A DNA stretch of 64,000 bases from Candidatus Neomarinimicrobiota bacterium (GCA_017656425.1 JACDNV010000008.1:84998-148997), one strand, 5' to 3'. Counted from the first letter of the stretch, positions 9,811 through 18,362 are shown. Numbers and translations are program-made. The notes: generated by a model from the sequence alone, not told the origin.

Positions 9811-10073
9811 GGCATTTTCTATTTTCAATTACAGCAAATAGCTAATTTATAAATATAGTGAAGAATAAGAGTAAATTTATCTTTATGCATTTTTAACCTC
9901 AGAGTCCAGCTTTTGGGTAAAAATCTCTTAGCGTTATATATTTGGGCATTATTGGAATTTATAAAAATAAATTGATGTTCTTTTTGGTGAGGCTCTATCA
10001 TTTTGTTTCTATTAGACCTAACTTCAATCGAAGCAATGATTAATTTTTTTACCATTAGTTGTACTTAAAGGTT

Positions 10074-11447
10074 TTACTTTAATAGCAAAAGCTTCTTTGT
10101 GTCGTAGTAAGTTCCTGCGTGGAATCTACAGAAGTAAACTCCGCTTGGCAGATTAGAACAATTGAAGGAAACGGAATAGGTACCGGCATTCTCGCGCTTA
10201 TTTACCAGTGTTTTAACCTTCCTTCCGAGTATGTTGTAGATCTCTATTGTTACTTTTGTAGTAATTGGAAGTTGATAGGAAATCGTGGTAGACGAATTAA
10301 ATGGGTTAGGGTAAATCTGTAAGAGAGAAAAATCCCTTGTAATTGCATATTTATCTTCTACAACATCAAATACCACACCTCCCTCACGGTACACAGCAAG
10401 TCCTCCACTCTCAGCTCCGATCCATTTGTTTCCCTCTTCATCTATCGCTATTGCATTGACCCAATTATTAGGCAATCCTGAATTACTTGTGTTGTAAACA
10501 GTCCAACTTACTCCATCGAATTTTGCAAGTCCTCCACCATCTGTTCCGATCCATTTGTTTCCCTCTCCATCTACTGTTATTACATTGACATCATTATCGG
10601 GTAATCCTGAGTTACTTGTGTTATAAACTGTCCAGTTTACTCCATCGAATTTTGCAAGTCCATCGCCTGTTCCGATCCATTTGTTTCCCTCTTCATCTAT
10701 TGCTATTGCTATGACATAATTATCAGGTAATCCTGAGTTACTTGTGTTGTAAACAGTCCAATTTACTCCATCGAATTTCACAAGTCCATAACCTGTTCCG
10801 ATCCATTTGATTCCCTCTCCATCTATTGCTATTGCCAAGACATCATTATCATGCAATCCTGAGTTACTTGTGTTGTAAACAGTCCAATTTACTCCATCGA
10901 ATTTTGCAAGTCCTCCACCCCATGTTCCGATCCATTTGTTTCCCTCTTTATCTATTGCTATTGCTCTGACATGGTCAGTGGGTAATCCTGAGTTACTTTT
11001 GTTATAAGCAGCCCAATTTACTCCATCGAATTTTGCAAGACCTCCACCCCATGTTCCGATCCATTTGTTTCCCTCTCCATCTACTGTTATTACATTGACA
11101 TCATTATAGGGTAATCCTGAGTTACTTGTGTTGTAAACAGTCCAATTTACTCCATCGAATTTTGCAAGTCCATAACCTGTTCCGATCCATTTGTTACCCT
11201 CTTTATCTATTGCTATTGCTCTGACATAATTATCAGGTAATCCTGAATTACTTTTGTTGAAAAATTCTGTTTGTCCTGTCTGTTTATGTAGCTTTACAAT
11301 GCCACCAGTTGTCCCAATCCAAAGATAATTTCCTTCTTCAATTATTTCAGTTATTATTTTGCCTGAAGTATAATTAATCCACTCAGGATTTTGTGAAAAT
11401 GCAAAAGTGAAAAATAAAATAAAAAGTATAATGCTTAAATTTTTCAT
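10074..11447 (-). CDS. Two-component-regulator-propeller-type T9SS cargo with near-identical repeats
   Basis: 457 residues. The signal peptide ends near AFSQ (residues 16-19), which puts a Gln at the mature N-terminus. The middle consists of about seven blades of 42-44 residues, each reading [28 protein letters not shown], then a variable turn and A(I/V)AID; this matches reg_prop-type propellers. The last 80 residues are a T9SS sorting domain: [36 protein letters not shown] and a final KKLLLLK. It is read opposite to the sprA operon and has its own GAGGGG ribosome-binding site. No histidine-kinase part is present, so it is a secreted propeller and not a sensor kinase. Ligand unknown. Confidence 0.82.
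   Translation of the reverse strand: MKNLSIILFILFFTFAFSQNPEWINYTSGKIITEIIEEGNYLWIGTTGGIVKLHKQTGQTEFFNKSNSGLPDNYVRAIAIDKEGNKWIGTGYGLAKFDGVNWTVYNTSNSGLPYNDVNVITVDGEGNKWIGTWGGGLAKFDGVNWAAYNKSNSGLPTDHVRAIAIDKEGNKWIGTWGGGLAKFDGVNWTVYNTSNSGLHDNDVLAIAIDGEGIKWIGTGYGLVKFDGVNWTVYNTSNSGLPDNYVIAIAIDEEGNKWIGTGDGLAKFDGVNWTVYNTSNSGLPDNDVNVITVDGEGNKWIGTDGGGLAKFDGVSWTVYNTSNSGLPNNWVNAIAIDEEGNKWIGAESGGLAVYREGGVVFDVVEDKYAITRDFSLLQIYPNPFNSSTTISYQLPITTKVTIEIYNILGRKVKTLVNKRENAGTYSVSFNCSNLPSGVYFCRFHAGTYYDTKKLLLLK
10425..11262 (-). repeat. Tandem ~130-bp coding repeats (propeller blades)
   Basis: Six to seven direct repeats of about 126-132 bp inside the propeller gene. Long segments are identical between copies, for instance the stretches encoding [16 protein letters not shown] and EGNKWIGT. 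Differences concentrate in the turn after SNSGLP. The DNA-level identity, well above what protein constraint needs, implies recent duplication or gene conversion between copies. Confidence 0.85.
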
Positions 11448-11597
11448 TTTTCCCCTCTAATGTTTCACTTTAAATAAAATTTATTTTTTTAATTTAAAAA
11501 TACAATATTCTTAATTTGAACGAAGGTTACTGTTGAATCTTATGGTGTTGCAGGCATGGTAGTAACTCTCAATTAATCTTGAAAAGGCAAATGTTCT

Positions 11598-11676
11598 GCT
11601 TAACGTTGTGGGGATAAAAAGTTGCTGGAGACAATTTGGACCGAGCGTAGCGAAGCTACATATCCACATGTTAAGT
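11598..11676 (-). other. attC recombination site 1
   Basis: 79 bp. On the minus strand it reads R'' ACTTAAC, L'' ATGTGGATA, a central hairpin (GTAGC-TTC-GCTAC on this strand), L' TATCCCCAC and R' GTTAAGC. R' matches GTTRRRY, and the L boxes pair with extrahelical bases, as in functional attC sites. It closes the cassette of the Cys-rich protein and is the last site before the native propeller gene. Confidence 0.75.
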
Positions 11677-11731
11677 GACCTGAAGGGCAGGGTGCAAGGC
11701 GCTGCGGAGCCTGAGACAAGGTGCACTAAAA

Positions 11732-12934
11732 TCATTTAAGCCCACCTCTACATATTTCCCTACTAATCCCTTCTTTAATGATACAATTTTTCTCTTTACA
11801 TCTGGCAATATAACCACAGCTTAATAAAGCTACAGGACAATATTTATCTTTTGTCGGAATGCAAATAAAATCAACACCATTTTCCCCGAAAAGACAAACA
11901 TCGCATAATTTTTTATTGCACATTCTGGGAACAAAATCAAAAGTTATATCAAATTGTTCGGGATAAAAATCCTTAACATCTTTCTCATTTTTCAATTGAT
12001 TATAAATCTCCCTAACTATTCTTGGCATATTCCAAGTTTTAGGAATGTTACTAAGATCTAACACATCCACAAACAAATTATCCCTGAATAGAGGACTGTT
12101 ATTCCAGACATCACCTGGTAATTCTATTTGATTCATGGGCAAATTATTCCAGACATTCAATAGTTCGTTTGCATGGTCATCGGGTACTACTTCTTTTATA
12201 GCATCATTGAATATTTTGTTGTATAATCCTTTTTTATAGTCTCTAACACAACACCACAATCTCTTTTTTCCGCTCGTAGAGGTTCTTTTGAATTCATTAA
12301 GTCTTTCTTCAAATTTCTTATCATCGTTCAAAGTTTCTAGAATTTTGTAAGGTGTTGCCTTTTTTCCATCAAGATTATAAGTCAGTAAATGTAAGGCACA
12401 TGCCACTCTTATAAGAAGGTCATCTTTCCCTCTAAATCGTTTAATAAAATATGATATAAAGGCGACAATATTCCTTTTATATTTATTTCCACCAATAGTT
12501 ACTTCATATTTGTCTAGACATTCTAAGGTTTGGAGTATGTTTTGATAATCATCGGTGATATATCTGGATGCGAAGATAACATTATCAGTTTTAGATTTAA
12601 ATCTGAATCGTTCTTTACCTTTATTATCACTATATTTTTCATAATATTCATTTAAAATCTCTTCCGGAGGTCCGTTTTGCTCTCTCGAATATTCATATAT
12701 AAGTTCAGAAAAGACATATCCACCCTTATTCCATACGATTTCAAATGGCATCTGTCTGTCAGTAATATAACAAATCCAGTGTGTGAGTATTTTTTCACAG
12801 TTAGTTAAATCTTTTCTAAAGAAATTTACAAAGTTATAATTCTCTTTGGTACTCCATCTACGTGTATCTAACCAAGAAATTGTTTTGAAAATTCTAACAA
12901 GTAGTTCTTTGTTTATTATTTTTATTTTTCCCAT
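11732..12934 (-). CDS. Cassette-borne unknown protein with C-terminal cysteine cluster
   Basis: 400 residues; I do not recognise the family. The N-terminal 330 residues look alpha-helical, with several Trp/Lys-rich stretches and no visible signal peptide or membrane segment, so it is probably cytoplasmic. The last 65 residues hold a dense cysteine set: MCNKKLCDVC, then IC, YC, SCGYIARC, KNC and EIC. That could bind zinc or an iron-sulfur cluster. It fills one cassette: its ATG lies 24 bp after the R' box of attC 2 and its stop 56 bp before attC 1. The spacing and orientation are those expected of an integron cassette gene. Nucleic-acid or defence function is possible but unsupported. Confidence 0.7.
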   Translation of the reverse strand: MGKIKIINKELLVRIFKTISWLDTRRWSTKENYNFVNFFRKDLTNCEKILTHWICYITDRQMPFEIVWNKGGYVFSELIYEYSREQNGPPEEILNEYYEKYSDNKGKERFRFKSKTDNVIFASRYITDDYQNILQTLECLDKYEVTIGGNKYKRNIVAFISYFIKRFRGKDDLLIRVACALHLLTYNLDGKKATPYKILETLNDDKKFEERLNEFKRTSTSGKKRLWCCVRDYKKGLYNKIFNDAIKEVVPDDHANELLNVWNNLPMNQIELPGDVWNNSPLFRDNLFVDVLDLSNIPKTWNMPRIVREIYNQLKNEKDVKDFYPEQFDITFDFVPRMCNKKLCDVCLFGENGVDFICIPTKDKYCPVALLSCGYIARCKEKNCIIKEGISREICRGGLK

Positions 12935-12957
12935 TACAATACATTGACAGTGATTTC

Positions 12958-13040
12958 ACTTAACGGTTGGTGGATATATATGTAGTCACATTTTACGGGA
13001 TTTGGGTGAGCGCAAGCAAGTACTTATCCATCTGTTAAGT
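12958..13040 (-). other. attC recombination site 2
   Basis: 83 bp. Minus-strand reading: R'' ACTTAAC, L'' GATGGATAAGTA, L' TATATATCCACC, R' GTTAAGT. Both R boxes fit the consensus exactly, and GGTGGATA/GATGGATA-type L boxes pair. It lies 24 bp upstream of the Cys-rich protein's start codon and shares its R'' box with attC 1. Confidence 0.78.
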
Positions 13041-14210
13041 GATTCTACCTGGAGGCGTGTAGATCAAAGCATTGCAAAGGGCTGGATAGTTAAATGGTTT
13101 GGTAATTATATGACTACCTTCCATCATACTTGCGTAGAAAATTTTTACTATTTAGTCTTTTAAATATTTTCCTTATTTGTTTATTATATTCATCGTATGT
13201 TTTATTCTCTTTTATTAATATCAACAATTACTAAATCATGATTCAAAGCGGATATATCAACCTGACTTCTTCATTAACTTTCTCATGGTTTACTTCATAT
13301 CTTTATTATATTTGCATTTGATTCGCCTAGCGTTCGAGGGTTCTGAAACAAGCTCTATCTTTGCTTTACTTTCCTCTTTCTATATACCTTACCCGCTACT
13401 GATTCAACATGTTTTAACTCTGTGCTAGTTTGGGTCGAGGGGGCATAGGACAACCAGCCCACAGCCCTTTAATTATGGTAAGCGTCGTCTTTAGATGAGT
13501 GTGAAAAATAGCCACTTGTGGAGTCTGTAATAGAATTTCAAGAACATTCTTGAGGATGTTGTCTCCTCAAAATCAATAGCTGCGAGGGTAAGGGATGAAG
13601 GTACCACGGTGATATAAGCTGTTTCTAATTCTTGTTTAGTGGCACTGTAAAGTTCTATCACAATATCAAATCTGAATTGTTTTGATATTTGAATCTCATT
13701 TCCTGAACCAAATGTAACCCATTAACTTTTATCCCAACTTAGACAGTCAAAAATTGTTCCTACAGCCACTCTACTCTATTATGAATAATGTGTCTAATCT
13801 CTTTCATTTTAAAGATTGTCAACCAACTTATCAACTTGCCTTAGAGTAAACCCAAACTTTTTCTCGGAAGAATCTTACATCCATTGGAGGTCCTTTACGC
13901 CGATGATCTTTATAATGAGGATAGTCGTAGCCACACCCTAATCGTCTGGTTACACATTAGACTCAAGAGTCCCTAATTCCAGTATCCAGAAGTAGCATCC
14001 TACAAGGTTCAGACTGATATAGCATTACGTCGTTAAACAAAGTCGCATAGAAGTTGTTGCTCTACTCCTTTTGAAATGTGTGCACAATGCTGATTGGCTA
14101 CTCTCAACCCTTTTCTCTAATTCCTAAACATCTAAATTCTCACAGTTGAAAGACAAGTTCCGAACTGTAATATAGTATATCGGCGAAAGGAATCGTGTGC
14201 CTCAACGATG
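13041..14210 (-). pseudogene. Decayed cassette, no intact gene
   Basis: This 1.17 kb stretch between attC 2 and attC-like site 3 has no intact gene. On the minus strand two open fragments look like former coding sequence. One, at 13831-13956, encodes 41 residues including DYPHYKDHRRKGPPMDV and FFREKVWVY. The other, at 13491-13721, encodes 76 residues including FRFDIVIELYSATKQELE. They lie in different frames and neither has a start codon. I recognise neither. Whether they belonged to one gene or two cannot be told. Confidence 0.4.
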
Positions 14211-14269
14211 ATACAACTCATTTAAGCGTCCCATGATCTTTCCTATGGGCATTGCCACACATGTTGTCC
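14211..14269 (-). other. Degenerate attC-like site 3
   Basis: 59 bp, starting 12 bp after the stop of the HEPN gene, where an attC is expected. On the minus strand it reads GGACAAC, then an inner pair GCCCAT/ATGGG around a 10-nt loop, and ends GTTGTAT. The invariant AAC and GTT are present, but the rest of both R boxes departs from consensus. Position supports the call more than sequence does. Confidence 0.4.
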
Positions 14270-14280
14270 TCTACGCTTTG

Positions 14281-14928
14281 CTATGAGCGATCCCAGATTC
14301 TGAGAAGCTGATTGATCACCGGCACTATGACTTTCTCCAAGTCATGTCCGATGCTCATGACCACTCTTAAGTTGAGAAAAACATGCGCATCAACGTTGCG
14401 GCGAATATCAGCAAGCGTTGTTAGATGGTGAGTAAGGTCTTCTTCCTCTTGCTTTGTTATGACACCGCTGGACGTTAACTTAGAGACAAACTTCTGGATG
14501 AGGGTGCCTAATGTGTGTGAGTTAATGTTCCATAGTGATTCAATCCCTGCAGAAATCAATTGCTTCTGAAGCCACGGGTTCGACTTTGCTACCACTTTAG
14601 TGCTCAGTGCAGCCTTATATACGGTATTATACGGTGCAACAGCTGATTCGAGACGGGTCTCGAGTGCTCTGTTCTTGAGATAGAGGCACCGATGCTTTAG
14701 TAAAACTGCTTTAAGGAGGCATTCGATTCCGATGCTTATGCCAATCCATTGAAGATGTGCCATTACTGGGTCATTCATTAGCTTGCGTGCCCATTCCCTG
14801 GAGTTTTTAGCTATGAATACCTCGACAGGATTTTCTCTCATAGAAAAGGGCCCAGATCGCATCAAAAGCGCTAGACTATGTGATCTAAGAGTTTTATCCC
14901 AATTACTTATGTCTAGATATACTGTCAT
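14281..14928 (-). CDS. HEPN-domain protein (putative RNase), cassette-borne
   Basis: 215 residues, apparently all helical, with no signal peptide. Near residue 180 it carries IRRNVDAHVF, which fits the HEPN catalytic motif RNxxxH found in toxin and antiphage ribonucleases. The N-terminal half has helices with SIGIECLLKAVLLKHR, as in stand-alone HEPN proteins. No antitoxin-like (MNT or small) gene accompanies it, unusual for a HEPN toxin, though HEPN proteins also have non-toxic roles. Its base composition is richer in G+C than its neighbours, consistent with a different origin. The ATG is 33 bp after the R' box of attC 4. The HEPN assignment rests on motif and fold impression; RNase activity is inferred. 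Confidence 0.6.
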   Translation of the reverse strand: MTVYLDISNWDKTLRSHSLALLMRSGPFSMRENPVEVFIAKNSREWARKLMNDPVMAHLQWIGISIGIECLLKAVLLKHRCLYLKNRALETRLESAVAPYNTVYKAALSTKVVAKSNPWLQKQLISAGIESLWNINSHTLGTLIQKFVSKLTSSGVITKQEEEDLTHHLTTLADIRRNVDAHVFLNLRVVMSIGHDLEKVIVPVINQLLRIWDRS

Positions 14929-14961
14929 ATAATGCCACTCGAACAGTTATTTTGACGTATC

Positions 14962-15049
14962 TCATAACGTTTTGGGACATTTGAAGTTTCGCGAAGCCGA
15001 ATTTTGGCGGAGGTACGAAGCACCGTGGACAGATACCCGCTTGTTAGGC
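14962..15049 (-). other. attC recombination site 4
   Basis: 88 bp. Minus-strand reading: R'' GCCTAAC (consensus), L'' AAGCGGGTATCTG, L' CAAATGTCCC, R' GTTATGA. The L boxes pair through wobble positions with one extrahelical base. The first 30 bp closely resemble attC 5 (AACAAGCGGGTATCTG, then ACG and TGCTTCGTA), as expected of sites evolving in one array. Confidence 0.75.
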
Positions 15050-15085
15050 GACAGCACCTTAAAGGTGTGTGTTTTGACAGTGCTC
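15043..15085. repeat. Left terminal inverted repeat of the OLD-like cassette
   Basis: Plus-strand GTTAGGCGACA, then an 18-nt insert with its own 6-bp palindrome (CACCTT/AAGGTG), then TTTTGACAGTGCTC. It is the inverted counterpart of 17083-17107: 23 of 25 positions match once the insert is removed. Confidence 0.75.
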
Positions 15086-17060
15086 ATTTTATCCCCTCAT
15101 TAATTTCTAAGATTTTGTACACAATCTCTTTTAATCTTCTTCTTTCTACAGCATTCTCTTCAAACCAATTTTTAAAATTATCAGACTTAGTAAATTCAAT
15201 TACACCATTCGAGTTTTTATACCCATCAGGCAAAAAATCTTCTATTTCGCCATACTCAAATTTGTCTCCACCATATAGTATAAAAATATTTTTCTCCTCT
15301 TTTTGGTTTATATACTCTCTCAATTCATTAATATCTTTTTCTGTTAATCCATCTTTTAATTTCAAATGTCTATCTTTCATGTAATTCCATAAACTTTTTA
15401 GTTCTTCAGTTATTTTATTCACCTTTATTGCATCTTCAATTATTTCCGACAATCTTTTTCCATTAAGAGATTTTTTATATTTTATTGCTTTGTCGATAGA
15501 TGAATAATCAATGTTAAATAATGCTTTTATTTTATGATTTTCATCTTTTTCTGCTAATTCTTTAACATAGTCAAGATCAGCAATTATGTAATATTCACAA
15601 TTTATTTCTTCCAGAAGTTGCTCATATTTATCAAAATTATGTTTCCCACCAACATCTAATACTTCCACAACTTGAGGTTTGTCACTTTCTGATTGGTAAA
15701 AGCTTATCAATTTTTTAAAAATTAGTCTATCTATAACACCTTCTACTAACACGACTTTATCAGCAAAAAATAACTTTTCATTATTGTAGCTGTTCACTAT
15801 ATGAAGGATATCTCTTACTTGAGGTAAATATTCTTCTCTTATTTTTATGCTTTTGCTCGTCCCTGTATCATCCCTGTATATTCTTATTACGTTGGAGATC
15901 GTCTTTTCATCTATAAAAATAGCTGAATGTGTAGATACAATAAATTGATTGCTAGTCTTGATACTTAGTTCTACAAAAAGCTCTATTAGTAACTTCTGCC
16001 ACTGCGGATGCAAATGTAGGTCTGGCTCATCAATAATAATTAATCCATTACTAATATTAAGGGCAAAAATACCTAGTAAGAAATTCATTATTTCTTTTTC
16101 ACCAGAACTCGCTTGTGAGAGTGAGAATTCTTTTCCATCCTTTTTTAGAGTGATTTTATAAATATTTATATCAGGATTTTCAGGATTTATATCCCAATCA
16201 TAGTTCAACTTTTTCAAATATCCAGTAATTAACTTGACTTCTTCATCATTTATCCAGTGATTATGGTAGCCATTATTTTTTGCACTTATTTCCATTCTTC
16301 TTCTTTTTTGAGAAAAATAGAAACACGCTAATTCTATCGCTGAAGATATAGACTTTGAAGTGGATTTTGCATAACTCTGATATAACTGATAAAAATTTCG
16401 GGCTGAAAGATTGGTCTGTAAATTGCTTACATCCATTGCTCTATACGGGGAAAAATAAAGATAAATTGGTTTTAAATTTATTTCTTCTTCGGAAAGAATC
16501 AGGAAAAGTTCAAAGTTATTTAGATAGCTTAAATAAGCTTTTTCATTATTTCCAGCTGGATTGGGTGGTTGATACTTTTGTATGATATATCTCAACTCCA
16601 TTCCTTCTCTTAAATCGCTATTTTCAAAATTTTGGCAAACAGATTCTATGTTTCCAATAAAATTATATCCATTTCTGTATTTCCTTAAATTCCCTTTTAA
16701 AATTTCTTTCTTGAGTTTTATCTCATTTATATTCTTAACGTCTTCCATAGTTAACTCGAAAACAATTTCTATTGATGAGATATTACTCTCATTGCCAATA
16801 AATTTATCTAAGTAATTTTGTATTGGATTAAAAAGCGGGGATTTTTGAATGTTCCTAAAAAATCCTGTTTGATCACTCTGATCAATAACAGTGAATACTT
16901 CCACAAAATAATGTCTAATTACTATTGTTATAATATCAAGTAAGTTACTTTTACCTCCAGCATTAGGCCCTATCAAAATATTGAAGCCTTTATCAAATTC
17001 AATAGTAGTTCTTTCTCTAAAGCTTCTTATATTTTCAATTGTAATACTTTTTAACTTCAT
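15084..17060 (-). CDS. OLD-family ATPase/TOPRIM nuclease, cassette-borne
   Basis: 658 residues. The ABC/SMC-like ATPase half opens SITIENIRSF and has Walker A GPNAGGKSN (about 38-46), the signature ASSGEKE (about 320), Walker B LIIIDEPDLHLHPQW (about 350) and STHS. The C-terminal half has a TOPRIM-like fold: VVLVEGVIDRLIF (about 465) and IADLDYV (about 520). This order is that of OLD (overcoming lysogenization defect) nucleases, several of which act against phages. No UvrD-like helicase gene is adjacent, so it is stand-alone. ATG 17060 is preferred to 17081 because AAGGAGGTG lies just before it. It fills one cassette between attC 5 and attC 4. The antiphage role is inferred from the family. 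Confidence 0.82.
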   Translation of the reverse strand: MKLKSITIENIRSFRERTTIEFDKGFNILIGPNAGGKSNLLDIITIVIRHYFVEVFTVIDQSDQTGFFRNIQKSPLFNPIQNYLDKFIGNESNISSIEIVFELTMEDVKNINEIKLKKEILKGNLRKYRNGYNFIGNIESVCQNFENSDLREGMELRYIIQKYQPPNPAGNNEKAYLSYLNNFELFLILSEEEINLKPIYLYFSPYRAMDVSNLQTNLSARNFYQLYQSYAKSTSKSISSAIELACFYFSQKRRRMEISAKNNGYHNHWINDEEVKLITGYLKKLNYDWDINPENPDINIYKITLKKDGKEFSLSQASSGEKEIMNFLLGIFALNISNGLIIIDEPDLHLHPQWQKLLIELFVELSIKTSNQFIVSTHSAIFIDEKTISNVIRIYRDDTGTSKSIKIREEYLPQVRDILHIVNSYNNEKLFFADKVVLVEGVIDRLIFKKLISFYQSESDKPQVVEVLDVGGKHNFDKYEQLLEEINCEYYIIADLDYVKELAEKDENHKIKALFNIDYSSIDKAIKYKKSLNGKRLSEIIEDAIKVNKITEELKSLWNYMKDRHLKLKDGLTEKDINELREYINQKEEKNIFILYGGDKFEYGEIEDFLPDGYKNSNGVIEFTKSDNFKNWFEENAVERRRLKEIVYKILEINEGIK

Positions 17061-17082
17061 TTTATACACCTCCTTGCTCATA

Positions 17083-17107
17083 GAGCACGGTCAAAATGTC
17101 GTCTAAC
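17083..17107. repeat. Right terminal inverted repeat of the OLD-like cassette
   Basis: On the minus strand this reads GTTAGACGACA followed directly by TTTTGACCGTGCTC, beginning with the R' box of attC 5. Its inverted partner is at 15043-15085. Confidence 0.75.
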
Positions 17108-17192
17108 GGTGCGGCGGGTATCTGAAGTCTGAGCGTAGTGAGGATTTGGGCTAAGATACGAAGCATCGTAGCCAGATACCCGCTTGTTATCT
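17101..17192 (-). other. attC recombination site 5
   Basis: 92 bp. Minus-strand reading: R'' AGATAAC, L'' GCGGGTATCTG, L' CAGATACCCGC, R' GTTAGAC. The L boxes are perfectly complementary over 11 bp, and R' fits GTTRRRY; R'' is degenerate, as is common. It lies between the OLD-like gene and the broken HsdR-N-like gene. Confidence 0.8.
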
Positions 17193-17205
17193 GATGTTGC
17201 AGGCT
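17186..17205. repeat. Left terminal inverted repeat of the HsdR-N-like cassette
   Basis: Plus-strand GTTATCTGATGTTGCAGGCT. The minus strand at 18293-18274 reads GTTATCAGAAATTGCAGGCT, matching at 17 of 20 positions. The two copies bracket the cassette body. Confidence 0.7.
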
Positions 17206-17215
17206 TCTATGTTTT

Positions 17216-18248
17216 TTAGGGATACCACTTCCTCTTAGTTCGATAATGAACGTAGTAATGCCAAAGGAAATTATGAACCGCTGCCAATCCAAATCCAAAA
17301 CCGTGTTTCTGTAATCTATCTTTCAATTTTTCCTCGTATAATCTCTTGCAAATTTCATTAATATATACATAACCATTTGCGGTATCGTTCTTGATCAAAA
17401 TATCTGTGATCTTCAAATGCCTGAGTGCTTTAGAAACGTTTTTTTCAAGAACAACATATTCATTTGGATGCGCGCCTGCAAGAAGCTGAGTGATAAAGAA
17501 AATACCACCCCCCCCTTAAGTAGAGATCTCCTTTTCTGTCCAACATCTGATTAATATTAATAACGGGTTCACCCTTGAAATCACGGATAAATTTAAGAAC
17601 TTTTTTGAATTTATTAAAATCATTATCAATTTGTTTGAACAGCTTATTCCTATTTGGGGGTTTCATCATTACGTTATCTCTCAAAGCATTCTTTAACTTA
17701 TGTGGGGAGATAGAATCTATCTGTTTGAACACTTTATTAAATAACTGTTTGGATGCATCATCGTGCCATTTTGTGTCCTCCAAAAATTTACTTTCATTTT
17801 TAAGTCCAATAAAAAACAAATCAATCAAATTATCGATTTGAGGGGGAAAAGAAATGTATTCTACACCCGTTTTCAAATATTCGGAAGAAGGCTTTGGTGG
17901 AAAGTTTTGAAGAGGAATACTTTTTCCTTGCGAATTCCCCGTGCTATAAAACTGAAACGAACTCCCATCTGTAACACAAAAGAAAGGTACATTAAGTATA
18001 AGGCTGTATGACTCTGCCTGTGGAATAGCCTCATGGTCTAGACTGGCACCCTTTTTTTTAACTTCGATAAGCAACCATGGAACTGCTCTTTGACCTTGTT
18101 AAATATAGCAAACATAATCTGCCCAAACCGTAGACATACCAATTTGGATAGGAACACGACCATAAGAACTTATTAGCTTTTCAGGCCAACCATATTTGTC
18201 TCGAAAATAAGGCAAGACCTTTTTGATAGCGATTTCATATTCGTTCAT
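17216..18248 (-). pseudogene. Broken HsdR N-terminal-like (PD-(D/E)XK) cassette gene
   Basis: Reading from ATG 18248, the frame encodes MNEYEIAIKKVLPYF, YGRVPIQIG and WADYVCYI, then hits a TAA where Lys would be expected. It continues in the same frame as GQRAVPWLLIEVKKKG and FFCVTDG, the nuclease-core look of type I restriction HsdR N-termini (D in WADY; E and K in IEVKK). Near 17508-17515 a run of eight G shifts the frame; seven would restore FFITQLLAGAHPNEY and a tail ending at 17216. Intact, the protein would have 343 residues. Two lesions make it a pseudogene, unless the G-run is a phase-variation switch or a read error. It is too short for a full HsdR, so it may have been a small nuclease. 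Confidence 0.65.
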
Positions 18249-18273
18249 TATCGTTCACCTTCTTGATTTCTCG

Positions 18274-18293
18274 AGCCTGCAATTTCTGATAAC
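18274..18293. repeat. Right terminal inverted repeat of the HsdR-N-like cassette
   Basis: Inverted partner of 17186-17205 (17 of 20 matching). Its outer end TGATAAC is the R' box (GTTATCA on the minus strand) of a presumed upstream attachment site. Confidence 0.7.
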
Positions 18294-18335
18294 TCGTTCA
18301 TATCCGAACTTTTCGAATATGTTCCCGAATGATAA
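18287..18335 (-). other. Possible degenerate attC/attI remnant
   Basis: Minus-strand order is GGGAACATATTCG, a 7-nt loop, CGGATATGAACGA, then GTTATCA. The inner parts pair through a CATAT/ATATG core, and GTTATCA marks the start of the next cassette. No clean R'' box is visible, so this may be the ruined first site of the array or the attI region beside the dead recombinase. Confidence 0.35.
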
Positions 18336-18362
18336 GTATATGCGAATAGTTCGCATATACTT
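18334..18362. repeat. Perfect 13-bp palindrome with 3-nt spacer
   Basis: AAGTATATGCGAA, spacer TAG, then its exact reverse complement. No T-run follows, so it is not a simple terminator. It lies between the first cassette and the recombinase remnant, and could be an operator or part of a recombination site. Confidence 0.7.

Noticed and set aside
9825..10055. 76-codon minus-strand frame between convergent genes
   Set aside because: No ribosome-binding site, no recognisable motif; composition like non-coding AT-rich spacer.
10425..11262. Regular repeats that could suggest a CRISPR array
   Set aside because: Units are about 130 bp, without separate spacers, and code in frame for propeller blades.
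10074..11447. Hybrid two-component sensor
   Set aside because: Only reg_prop-like blades and a sorting domain are present; no transmembrane, kinase or receiver part.
11511..11735. 74-codon minus-strand frame
   Set aside because: It runs straight through attC 1 and has no homology-like features; an open frame across a recombination palindrome is not a gene.
17062..17298. 78-codon minus-strand frame
   Set aside because: It spans attC 5 and overlaps both neighbouring cassette ends; no protein-like motifs.
17216..17416. Independent small gene with TTG start
   Set aside because: Its frame joins the HsdR-N-like gene once one G of the G-run is removed, so it is that gene's 3' end.
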